From an uncultured Bacilli bacterium (GTDB taxonomy: Bacteria; Bacillota_I; Bacilli_A; RF39; UBA660): a stretch of DNA of 5,818 nucleotides. The stretch's first letter is position 1, and each line of letters begins with the position of its first letter. The translations under genes and the position numbers were made by a program. Positions 1 through 4,634 of this stretch are shown here, piece after piece. The DNA lies in NCBI GenBank assembly GCA_947627805.1, contig CANQXB010000069.1, positions 1 through 5,818 on the forward strand. The letters are read 5' to 3'. A model generated the notes under the pieces. It was not told the origin of the DNA and made no database searches. It saw only the letters and a list, made by a program, of their open reading frames with translations.

Positions 1-3
1 TTT

Positions 4-34
4 ATATTAAAATTTTCATTTTAATATCTTTTTT
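4..34 (+). terminator. AT-only hairpin followed by a T-tract, possible terminator of a gene left of the window
   Basis: Positions 4-13 (ATATTAAAAT) and 18-27 (ATTTTAATAT) are perfect 10-base inverted repeats around a TTTC loop. They are followed by a T run at 29-34, as in a rho-independent terminator reading rightwards. The stem has no G-C pairs, so it would be weak, and such palindromes arise readily in DNA this AT-rich. Read from the other strand, the loop would be GAAA, a stable tetraloop, but no U-tract follows on that side. Confidence 0.35.
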
Positions 35-38
35 CTTC

Positions 39-74
39 TAGTGTGCCTTGTTTTCCATAAAACTTTTCACACTA
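39..74. repeat. Nested inverted repeat (imperfect 36-bp palindrome)
   Basis: The outer arms are TAGTGTG (39-45) and CACACTA (68-74). The inner arms are GTTTT (50-54) and AAAAC (59-63). All share one axis at 56.5, with a symmetric 4x4 unpaired bulge (46-49 against 64-67) and a CCAT loop. Two concentric perfect arm pairs with equal spacing are less likely by chance than one AT palindrome. It could be an operator for a dimeric regulator or an RNA hairpin in a leftward leader. No T-tract follows on either strand, so it is not a typical terminator. Confidence 0.5.
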
Positions 75-87
75 TCTTCACCTATCC

Positions 88-96
88 ATTATATCA
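88..96 (-). promoter_or_regulatory. Possible leftward extended -10 promoter
   Basis: On the reverse strand these bases read TGATATAAT, a perfect extended -10 (TGn-TATAAT). No good -35 lies 17 bp upstream. A transcript would start near position 81 and cross the nested palindrome. It contains an AGGTGA ribosome-binding-like sequence followed by a possible 10-codon leader ORF starting with GTG at 70 and stopping at 38. The promoter would be divergent from the methyltransferase promoter and would share the candidate operator at 112-128. Any real target gene would lie left of the window. Confidence 0.35.
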
Positions 97-111
97 CATA
101 ATCTTTAAAAT

Positions 112-128
112 ATGTTGCAAATATACCG
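112..128 (+). promoter_or_regulatory. Candidate C-box operator at the methyltransferase promoter
   Basis: The sequence ATGTTGCAAATATACCG recurs with a single mismatch, in inverted orientation, at 2760-2744, directly upstream of the controller gene. Its core TTGCAA is self-complementary and is flanked by ATAT-like steps, as expected for a site of a dimeric helix-turn-helix protein. It ends 18 bp before the -10 box and overlaps where the -35 element would lie (about 124-129). A protein bound here would most naturally repress the methyltransferase gene. That the controller protein binds it is inference from the shared occurrence. Confidence 0.6.
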
Positions 129-143
129 AACTTTATTTTTTTG

Positions 144-152
144 TGTTATAAT
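144..152 (+). promoter_or_regulatory. Extended -10 promoter of the methyltransferase gene
   Basis: TGTTATAAT is a perfect extended -10 element. The -35 position (about 124-129) has no good match, which is typical of TG-extended promoters, and it overlaps the candidate operator. Transcription should begin near 159, leaving only about 8-10 bases before the ATG at 168, so the message would be nearly leaderless. This promoter also rules out the upstream in-frame TTG at 141 as the translation start. Confidence 0.65.
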
Positions 153-167
153 TGTAGTGGTGATTTT

Positions 168-992
168 ATGTCAAAGAAAAAAATTAATGATTTCGATATG
201 AATAATTGGAAAAATTATGAAGATATTATCACCGATAGTTTATGGATAATTAATAAAAGAGATAATTCTGGAACTCATAAGGGCGACTATCATGGAAATT
301 TTATACCCCAGATTCCTTATCAGTTAATAAATAGATATACAAAAAAGGGAGAATGGGTTTTAGATGCTTTTTTAGGAAGTGGAACTACTCTAATCGAATG
401 TCAAAAACTCGGAAGAAATGGAATAGGAATAGATATAGACAAAAACATCTTGGAAGTTGCAAAGGAAAGAGCAACCTCTGAAAAGGGAAACTCCAAACTT
501 GAATTTATCAATGGTGACAGTAGCAAAATTAAACTTGAAAAATATTTAAGTAAATATAATATCGACAAAGTAAATATGATTATATATCATCCTCCCTATT
601 GGGATATTATAAAATTCAATAATTGTGAAGGAAATTTAGCTAATGCCTCTACCCTTGAAGAGTTTTTAAAGGGTTTTGAAAAAGTTATTAATAACACTAC
701 TAAATATTTAGAAGATGAAAGATATTTGGGAATTGTTATTGGTGATATATACAAAGATAGTGAATGGATACCCTTAAGTTCTCATATTATACAATTAATG
801 TTAAGAAAAAACTTTATCTTAAAATCAGTAATTGTTAAAAATATAAGTGAAACTAAAGGAAAACAAAATCAAAAAGCTATTTGGCGATATAGAGCATTAC
901 TAGGAGGATTTTATGTATTTAATCATGAATACATTTTAATATTTAAAAAAACTAAAGAAAGGAAAAAGAAAAATGTTAAAGGAACGAATTGA
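168..992 (+). CDS. Type II DNA methyltransferase (amino-methyltransferase, N4-cytosine or N6-adenine)
   Basis: This 274-residue enzyme would transfer a methyl group from S-adenosylmethionine to an exocyclic amino group of a base in its target site, protecting host DNA from the partner nuclease. Visible motifs run in this order: a motif X-like segment at residues 42-58; the SAM-binding motif I DAFLGSGTT at 66-74; the acidic motif II with D89 and D91; and the catalytic motif IV HPPYW at 141-145 (normally D/N/S-PP-Y/F/W). The rest of the C-terminal half probably carries target recognition. The HPPY variant leaves the methylated base undecided. The ATG at 168 is chosen because the only upstream in-frame alternative, TTG at 141, lies inside the promoter; GGTGA at 159-163 may serve as a weak ribosome binding site. 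Its last 20 bases overlap the next gene, so the two are probably translated together. Function is confident; specificity is unknown. Confidence 0.93.
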   Translation: MSKKKINDFDMNNWKNYEDIITDSLWIINKRDNSGTHKGDYHGNFIPQIPYQLINRYTKKGEWVLDAFLGSGTTLIECQKLGRNGIGIDIDKNILEVAKERATSEKGNSKLEFINGDSSKIKLEKYLSKYNIDKVNMIIYHPPYWDIIKFNNCEGNLANASTLEEFLKGFEKVINNTTKYLEDERYLGIVIGDIYKDSEWIPLSSHIIQLMLRKNFILKSVIVKNISETKGKQNQKAIWRYRALLGGFYVFNHEYILIFKKTKERKKKNVKGTN

Positions 993-1824
993 AATAAATG
1001 AAATTAAAAAAATATTTGCTAATAAAGAGGAAAAATTAGAATATTTAAAACTTTTATATAAAGAAAAAAACATAACAACTAAAATTCCTAAAACTAAAAG
1101 TTCTATTGATGAAGCAATTATTAATACTTGGGAATTTAGCATCTCAAATAAAATTATTAGAAAAATGTTTGAAAAGACTAAAAAATATCAAACAGGAAAA
1201 TTGTCAGCCAATGCAATTAGAGAAATGATGATTGAATGGGACAAATTACAATTAGGAAAATTTGAATGGCCTTTTCATCCTATTGCTTTTGATCAACATA
1301 TTCAAGATGTTAATACTAACGAACAATTAACAGAAGAAGAAAAAGATGAAAAGGTTAAAAAAGAGATAGTTAAATTTAGAAGAATTAAAAAAATTAATAC
1401 TGCTAGAAATGATTTTATAGAATATTTAATAGTTGAAAATAATGAAAATGTAACACCTACATTAAAACATAGTCGTGGAGTTGATTTTTATATAAACGGA
1501 TATCCTTTTGATCAAAAAGTTAGTAGAAGTGTTACAAACAATTTCATTAATGACTTTGGAATCAATTGGAAAGAAGAAGCCAAAAAACATCCAGAAACAG
1601 TCGCTAAATATTTATATAAATACCAAGATGAAGCTAGATTTGGAGCTGAATCAAGATTACTAATTGTTTATCTTGATGATGATATAACAGAAGAGGAAAT
1701 ATATAATTGTGTTGTAAATACAAATTTTATGGAACCAAAACACATAAGTTTTGAATATGAATTTTCAAATAAAACTAAAGAGTTGTTCAATGTAGATTGT
1801 TATATTATTTTACTTTCAAAATAA
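973..1824 (+). CDS. Probable type II restriction endonuclease, PD-(D/E)XK fold
   Basis: This 283-residue, lysine- and glutamate-rich protein was not recognised as a named enzyme. Its best signature lies at residues 170-184, where D171 is followed nine residues later by D180-Q181-K182. This is the D...(D/E)xK arrangement of PD-(D/E)XK nucleases, in a hydrophobic beta-hairpin setting (GVDFYINGYPFDQKVS). An upstream acidic residue, E150 in a helical segment, could complete the metal site. The protein has no signal peptide or membrane segment. The gene begins 20 bases before the methyltransferase stop, with GAAAGG at 957-962 as ribosome binding site, and ends inside a terminator. The methylase-nuclease pair is thus one transcription unit, and the overlap is the main contextual support for a restriction role. 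It could instead be another PD-(D/E)XK protein, so the assignment remains an inference. Confidence 0.72.
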   Translation: MLKERIEINEIKKIFANKEEKLEYLKLLYKEKNITTKIPKTKSSIDEAIINTWEFSISNKIIRKMFEKTKKYQTGKLSANAIREMMIEWDKLQLGKFEWPFHPIAFDQHIQDVNTNEQLTEEEKDEKVKKEIVKFRRIKKINTARNDFIEYLIVENNENVTPTLKHSRGVDFYINGYPFDQKVSRSVTNNFINDFGINWKEEAKKHPETVAKYLYKYQDEARFGAESRLLIVYLDDDITEEEIYNCVVNTNFMEPKHISFEYEFSNKTKELFNVDCYIILLSK

Positions 1825-1837
1825 TATAACTTTTTTT
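1799..1837 (+). terminator. Intrinsic terminator of the methyltransferase-nuclease operon
   Basis: Positions 1799-1811 (GTTATATTATTTT) and 1818-1830 are perfect 13-base inverted repeats around a 6-base loop. Seven T residues follow at 1831-1837. The stem is built into the last codons and stop codon of the upstream gene, so coding and termination overlap. It works only rightwards, since no U-tract follows on the other strand, and it insulates the convergent reverse-strand gene that ends 7 bases further on. Confidence 0.85.
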
Positions 1838-1843
1838 CTATTT

Positions 1844-2480
1844 TTAATTTTCTTCTTCTATCTTTTCTACTAAATGCTTACGAAATTCAATTGGATTATA
1901 CCAAAAACAACCTTCGCACCCTGTATCTGAACCATCGTGGTTCTCATACCAAGATATAGGATATCCTAACAATCTAACATCATATCTTTTTCTAGTTGCT
2001 TCACATTCTTTACAAAATTGTCTTTTAACATCATTAGCAGCTTTGCTTAATGGTTGAAAATCTTCAAGTTTTTGAGTAGCAGTAGTCATTACTCTTGGAT
2101 TATTCTTAAATCCATTTTTGTAATCAACTTCAGGATTAGATGTTCCTAATATAACGCATCTTTTACTTTTATAGTAGTTTTTAATGTCGGCACGAATTGT
2201 TTGACTTCCATTACGATTTTCTTCTTTTTTATATCCATTTAATCGAATTCTATCAACACCATTTCCTGGTGTAACTGATTTATCAAATTCTACATAATAA
2301 TACTTTGATTGTGGTAGATTCTACTCGACACCAACTTGCACCATTTTGAAACATTAAGGGAGCATACTCATCAACAAATTCTGATTTAGAAATCCATCTG
2401 CTAACTCTATTTTCATCTGGTTGCGATAATTTTACAAATAAATAAGACATTGTCCCCTCTTTAAATACTGGTTTTTCCAT
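1844..2480 (-). pseudogene. Frameshifted nuclease-like gene of a C-R restriction operon, two Cys-x2-Cys pairs
   Basis: The reading frame starts at ATG 2480 with an excellent ribosome binding site, AAGGTGA (2492-2486), which overlaps the stop codon of the controller gene. It runs in one frame to a TGA at 2283. A second open frame, shifted by one base, begins after a TAG at 2323-2321 and continues to the stop at 1844. Both halves look like real protein (N-terminal NGASWCR; later KYYYVEFDKSVTPGNGVDRI and ILGTSNPEVD). The length of 637 bases equals 212 codons plus one, so a single inserted base (or a two-base loss) between about 2323 and 2285 explains the break; repaired, the product would be about 211 residues. 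The C-terminal part has FCKEC (near 2014) and GCEGCF (near 1918), a likely four-cysteine zinc site, with RYDVRLLGY between them. Its position behind a controller gene is the classical place for a restriction endonuclease. The nuclease family is not recognised, so the function rests on context. Confidence 0.7.
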
Positions 2481-2490
2481 GTGCTTCACC

Positions 2491-2697
2491 TTATAAATCT
2501 TCTAGTAATTTACTCAAAGTAATATTTAAACCATTACAAATCTTTTTTAAATTACCAATAGTGATATTATGTTTTCTGTTTTCAACTCCAGAATAATAAG
2601 TTCTATCCATTCCAATGCTTAAAGCAAAAGTTTCTTGACTCATTCCTTGTTTTTCTCTTAAGTTTCTTATTTTTTTATCTAACTTTTTATAATCCAT
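2491..2697 (-). CDS. Restriction-modification controller (C) protein, XRE-type helix-turn-helix regulator
   Basis: This 68-residue protein is almost entirely one Cro/C1-type DNA-binding domain. Residues 20-39 carry the helix-turn-helix (MSQETFALSIGMDRTYYSGVE), with the SQE and DRTYYSGVE signatures common in C proteins of type II restriction systems. They are followed by N40 and the helix containing GNLKKICNGLNITLSKLL. C proteins act as dimers on operators at their own promoter, first activating and then limiting the C-R operon, and in some systems repressing the methylase. ATG 2697 is preferred because AGGTGAT (2708-2702) sits five bases before it; GTG 2706 and ATG 2703 overlap that site. The nuclease-like gene follows after 10 bases. 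The candidate operator lies immediately upstream of its -35 box. Family assignment is firm; the C-protein role follows from size and context. Confidence 0.85.
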   Translation of the reverse strand: MDYKKLDKKIRNLREKQGMSQETFALSIGMDRTYYSGVENRKHNITIGNLKKICNGLNITLSKLLEDL

Positions 2698-2714
2698 AAC
2701 CATCACCTAAAGAT

Positions 2715-2743
2715 ATATTACGTTTTTTATGTATTTTTAACAA
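2715..2743 (-). promoter_or_regulatory. Promoter of the controller-nuclease operon
   Basis: On the reverse strand, TTGTTA (2743-2738) and TAATAT (2720-2715) are separated by exactly 17 bp. The -10 matches the consensus at only four of six bases, as expected for a promoter needing an activator. The start point would fall near 2708, giving a leader of only about 11 bases before ATG 2697. The -35 box abuts the candidate operator. Confidence 0.55.
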
Positions 2744-2760
2744 CGGGATATTTGCAACAT
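2744..2760 (-). promoter_or_regulatory. Candidate C-box operator, proximal site at the controller promoter
   Basis: On the reverse strand it reads ATGTTGCAAATATCCCG, matching 16 of 17 bases at 112-128. It ends directly against the -35 hexamer, the place from which a bound dimer can contact RNA polymerase and activate. Relative to the -10 box it lies 23 bp away here, against 18 bp at the methyltransferase promoter. The five-base difference is about half a helical turn. Confidence 0.6.
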
Positions 2761-2763
2761 AAA

Positions 2764-2776
2764 ATATCACAACATA
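2764..2776 (-). promoter_or_regulatory. Possible second, distal operator copy at the controller promoter
   Basis: On the forward strand ATATCACAACATA (2764-2776) resembles ATATTTGCAACATA (2748-2761), sharing ATAT and CAACATA with one base fewer between them. The CAACAT cores repeat with a 15-bp period. Tandem sites are usual for C-protein promoters. A weaker ATATCACA also occurs at 91-98 near the other operator. In AT-rich DNA this is only suggestive. Confidence 0.35.
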
Positions 2777-2788
2777 TGGTATTTATGA

Positions 2789-2980
2789 TTAGACACTAAA
2801 TAAGATTATTTCCGTTACCATAAAAACTTTGAAACTCTTTAGATTTGAATCTAGCGTTTCATCACCTATTCTAGTTAAAGAACTATCAATTCCTAAACCA
2901 TCAAATCTTTTTTAGGCCATTACTAGTAGTTCCGAAATCTGAACATCAATTACAACCTTCTTTGTTATTTTTTCATCCAT
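2789..2980 (-). pseudogene. Small unidentified ORF with an internal stop codon
   Basis: ATG 2980 follows a good ribosome binding site (AGGTGAT on the reverse strand, about 2991-2985). The frame runs 63 codons to a stop at 2791-2789, but codon 23 is TAA (2914-2912). The first 22 residues begin MDEKITKKVVIDVQISELL; the continuation includes KRFDGLGIDSSLTRIGDETL. Both halves have gene-like composition, which suggests one recent nonsense mutation. Alternatively only the 22-residue peptide is made. No family was recognised. The frame ends 29 bases before the candidate operator, so it may be the residue of whatever lay next to the restriction island at insertion. Confidence 0.4.
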
Positions 2981-3219
2981 AGTTTATCACCTATTGTAGG
3001 GTATGAAAAGTTATTAATTTAGTAAATTACTGTTCTCTAAACTCATCAATTACATCTACTTATTTATATTAAACTTTTAATTATTTCTGAATTTTAGTAA
3101 TATTTTTACCTAAACTCAAAAAATTCACTTCCTTGTATGGCTTTCCTATTTTATTAAAAATTATACACAAGATTTGATAATTCTATGATAATTTAATAAC
3201 AAAAAATAAAATACTATTA
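2981..3219. other. Gene-poor AT-rich stretch with no supported gene
   Basis: No ORF with a plausible start and ribosome binding site is seen here. On the reverse strand a short open stretch ending at a TAA around 3090 reads GKPYKEVNFLSLGKNITKIQ; it could be the tail of a lost gene, but has no start. A TATAAT on the reverse strand near 3165 has no good -35. The stretch lies exactly where the missing catalytic half of the Fic gene should be, so it is probably scar tissue from a deletion. Confidence 0.4.
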
Positions 3220-3753
3220 CTATGATTCTTCTAAAGATAAATCTTTATACGAAAAAATTTTTTCTTGATTTAAATCGTACTCTAATGTTTCTTTTATAGT
3301 TTCAAATGAAGAATATATTACTGTATCATCATTTAAAATCCATTCTTTTTTAGTAAAATTATAATCTCTAATCTTACCAGCCTCTTTATATATTCCATTA
3401 AATAATCTTAAATGAATATTAATTAGCTCAAAAATATTAAAATTAAAACTATTTTCACTTAAAATTTCAGTTATTCTAGCCGAAACTTTATCAGCTTCCT
3501 CACTAGTATTTTCTAACTTACAATTTTTTTCTACTTTATAATAATCATCTATTCTTTTTTTTACTTCACTTATACTAATATTTCCCTCAATATGTTCTTT
3601 AGCAGTTTCTAGCAAATATTTTGAAGGTATTAATCCGTCAACATCTTGAAGTCCAATTGCAATTTCCCAAGTTTTAGCTTTTTCTTTTTGACTCGGTTCA
3701 TCTTGTTTAATATATTCAGATAATTTCATATTCCATTTTTCATTATTCTTCAT
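3220..3753 (-). pseudogene. Truncated Fic-family protein with VbhA-like antitoxin domain, catalytic half missing
   Basis: Intact Fic proteins use an HPFx(D/E)GN(G/K)R loop to transfer AMP or related groups to target proteins. VbhA-type segments hold them inactive. This 177-residue frame has a VbhA-like N-terminal segment at about residues 29-72 (EIAIGLQDVDGLIPSKYL, then EGNISISEVKKRIDDYY). Next comes the first half of a Fic fold at about 87-177 (INIHLRLFNGIYKEAGKIRD, ILNDDTVIYSS, LEYDLNQEKIFSYKDLSLEE). It stops at TAG, followed by TAA and TAG, roughly 20 residues before the HPFxxGN motif would be expected. No frame downstream restores that motif. The start ATG 3753 is preceded by GGAGATGG (3768-3761). 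It therefore cannot catalyse AMPylation. It may be dead, or survive as an antitoxin-like fragment. In VbhA the inhibitory motif is SxxxEG; the matching stretch here is LQDVDG. Confidence 0.75.
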
Positions 3754-3774
3754 ATATTAACCATCTCCATAATA

Positions 3775-3783
3775 AGTATAACA
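3775..3783 (-). promoter_or_regulatory. Extended -10 promoter before the Fic fragment
   Basis: On the reverse strand it reads TGTTATACT, an extended -10 with one mismatch, placed about 22 bases before the ATG at 3753 and just after the end of the upstream gene. No clear -35 is present. The fragment may thus be expressed on its own as well as by read-through from the membrane-protein gene. Confidence 0.4.
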
Positions 3784-3791
3784 CATTATCT

Positions 3792-4487
3792 TCATTTTAA
3801 AATAAAGACCATCACAATAATAAGTAATATTACTAACCAACTTAATCCTATAACTAATAATAACTTTTTACTATAATTTAAATAGTTTGTTTTAGTATTT
3901 TGTCTATAAATATTAATTTCTTTATAAATGTTATCAACTTTATTTTTATCAAAATTATTAATTAACCAATCTTTATTATAATATTTATCATCTTTACTAT
4001 AAGTGTATTTAAATCCTACTGGATAAGAAATACGTTCATCAACTGTATCCCATAAACTAAAACTATCACAAAGAATAGAATATAGAGAAATAATAACTTC
4101 TATAGATTCACATTCTGGTAGAATAAAAATATAAAACTTTCCATAATTTTGGGGAATAACTACTTGCGCTATTTGTTTATCTTTATCATAAATACAAACG
4201 TTATCTATAATTCCCGTGGCTTTTTCATAACAAGTATACTTATGGTCTTCAAATTCAATAGTCTTTTTATCAATACTTCCTTTAAGATTATGTTTATCAT
4301 CAAGAAAAACATAATGATGTAATTTAGGACTTTCCGTATAATAAAGAAGTTTATCATCAGTAGTTATAAGATAATTTTCTGAATCTAATCTTAAATTATT
4401 CCAACTTTTACTTGCCAAATATTTTTCTTTACCATCTACTCTTATTATAATTTTATTATCTTCAATGCGTTCTATTTCAATTATCAC
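3792..4487 (-). CDS. Unrecognised protein with a single C-terminal membrane anchor
   Basis: This 231-residue protein matches no family that I recognise. Residues 1-200 look like a soluble, beta-rich, aromatic-rich domain made of short alternating strands (for example KLHHYVFLDDKHNLKGSID and NVCIYDKDKQIAQVVI). The overall feel is faintly of tubby-like/LURP-one barrels, a weak impression only. Residues 209-230 (LLLVIGLSWLVILLIIVMVF and the two residues after) form one hydrophobic helix behind K207-K208, and the chain ends with lysine. It is therefore probably tail-anchored with the large domain in the cytoplasm. The start is GTG 4487, supported by AGAGGT with about seven bases spacing; the first in-frame ATG would come far too late. 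A strong promoter lies just upstream. The Fic fragment follows after 38 bp on the same strand, so they may form an operon, and the protein could be a partner of the former Fic enzyme. Confidence 0.75.
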   Translation of the reverse strand: MIIEIERIEDNKIIIRVDGKEKYLASKSWNNLRLDSENYLITTDDKLLYYTESPKLHHYVFLDDKHNLKGSIDKKTIEFEDHKYTCYEKATGIIDNVCIYDKDKQIAQVVIPQNYGKFYIFILPECESIEVIISLYSILCDSFSLWDTVDERISYPVGFKYTYSKDDKYYNKDWLINNFDKNKVDNIYKEINIYRQNTKTNYLNYSKKLLLVIGLSWLVILLIIVMVFILK

Positions 4488-4511
4488 TTATACTACCTCT
4501 TTTACAGATAA

Positions 4512-4540
4512 ATTATATCTTAATAATTATTTTAAAACAA
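4512..4540 (-). promoter_or_regulatory. Sigma-A-like promoter of the membrane-protein gene
   Basis: On the reverse strand TTGTTT (4540-4535) and a perfect TATAAT (4517-4512) are spaced by exactly 17 bp. Transcription would start near 4505, giving a leader of about 18 bases that contains the AGAGGT ribosome binding site. This is the best-formed -35/-10 pair in the window. Confidence 0.7.
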
Positions 4541-4634
4541 TAGATTAAAAAGTTAATATTGTTATTTGACGTACTAGATAAATATCCTTTGTATATTTTT
4601 TTAATATTAAATCAAAATAAAAATGAGGTATGTT

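Noticed and set aside
141..167. Nine extra in-frame codons before the methyltransferase ATG, starting at TTG 141
   Set aside because: They overlap the extended -10 promoter (144-152), so they would not be in the message. ATG 168 is the start.
990..992. TGA read as tryptophan (mycoplasma code)
   Set aside because: All tryptophans in the real genes use TGG, and TGA gives a sensible end to the methyltransferase, so the standard code fits.
936..1142. Reverse-strand open frame of 68 codons
   Set aside because: It lies antisense to the methyltransferase end and the nuclease start. Its phenylalanine-rich composition merely mirrors lysine codons of the real gene, and it has no ribosome binding site.
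2087..2089. ATG 2089 as the start of a separate 81-residue protein
   Set aside because: The same frame is open and protein-like far upstream, to about 2320, and joins the controller-linked frame. The ATG is internal and lacks a good ribosome binding site.
3066..3170. Reverse-strand stretch reading GKPYKEVNFLSLGKNITKIQ as a gene
   Set aside because: It has no start codon with a ribosome binding site, follows a stop closely, and matches no Fic C-terminal motif. It is at most a remnant.
4566..4597. Promoter for the LigD gene: TTGACG at 4566-4571 with TATATT at 4592-4597
   Set aside because: The spacing is 20 bp, and at 17 bp the -10 would be TTGTAT, a poor match. A promoter must lie in 4541-4634, but this pairing is not convincing.
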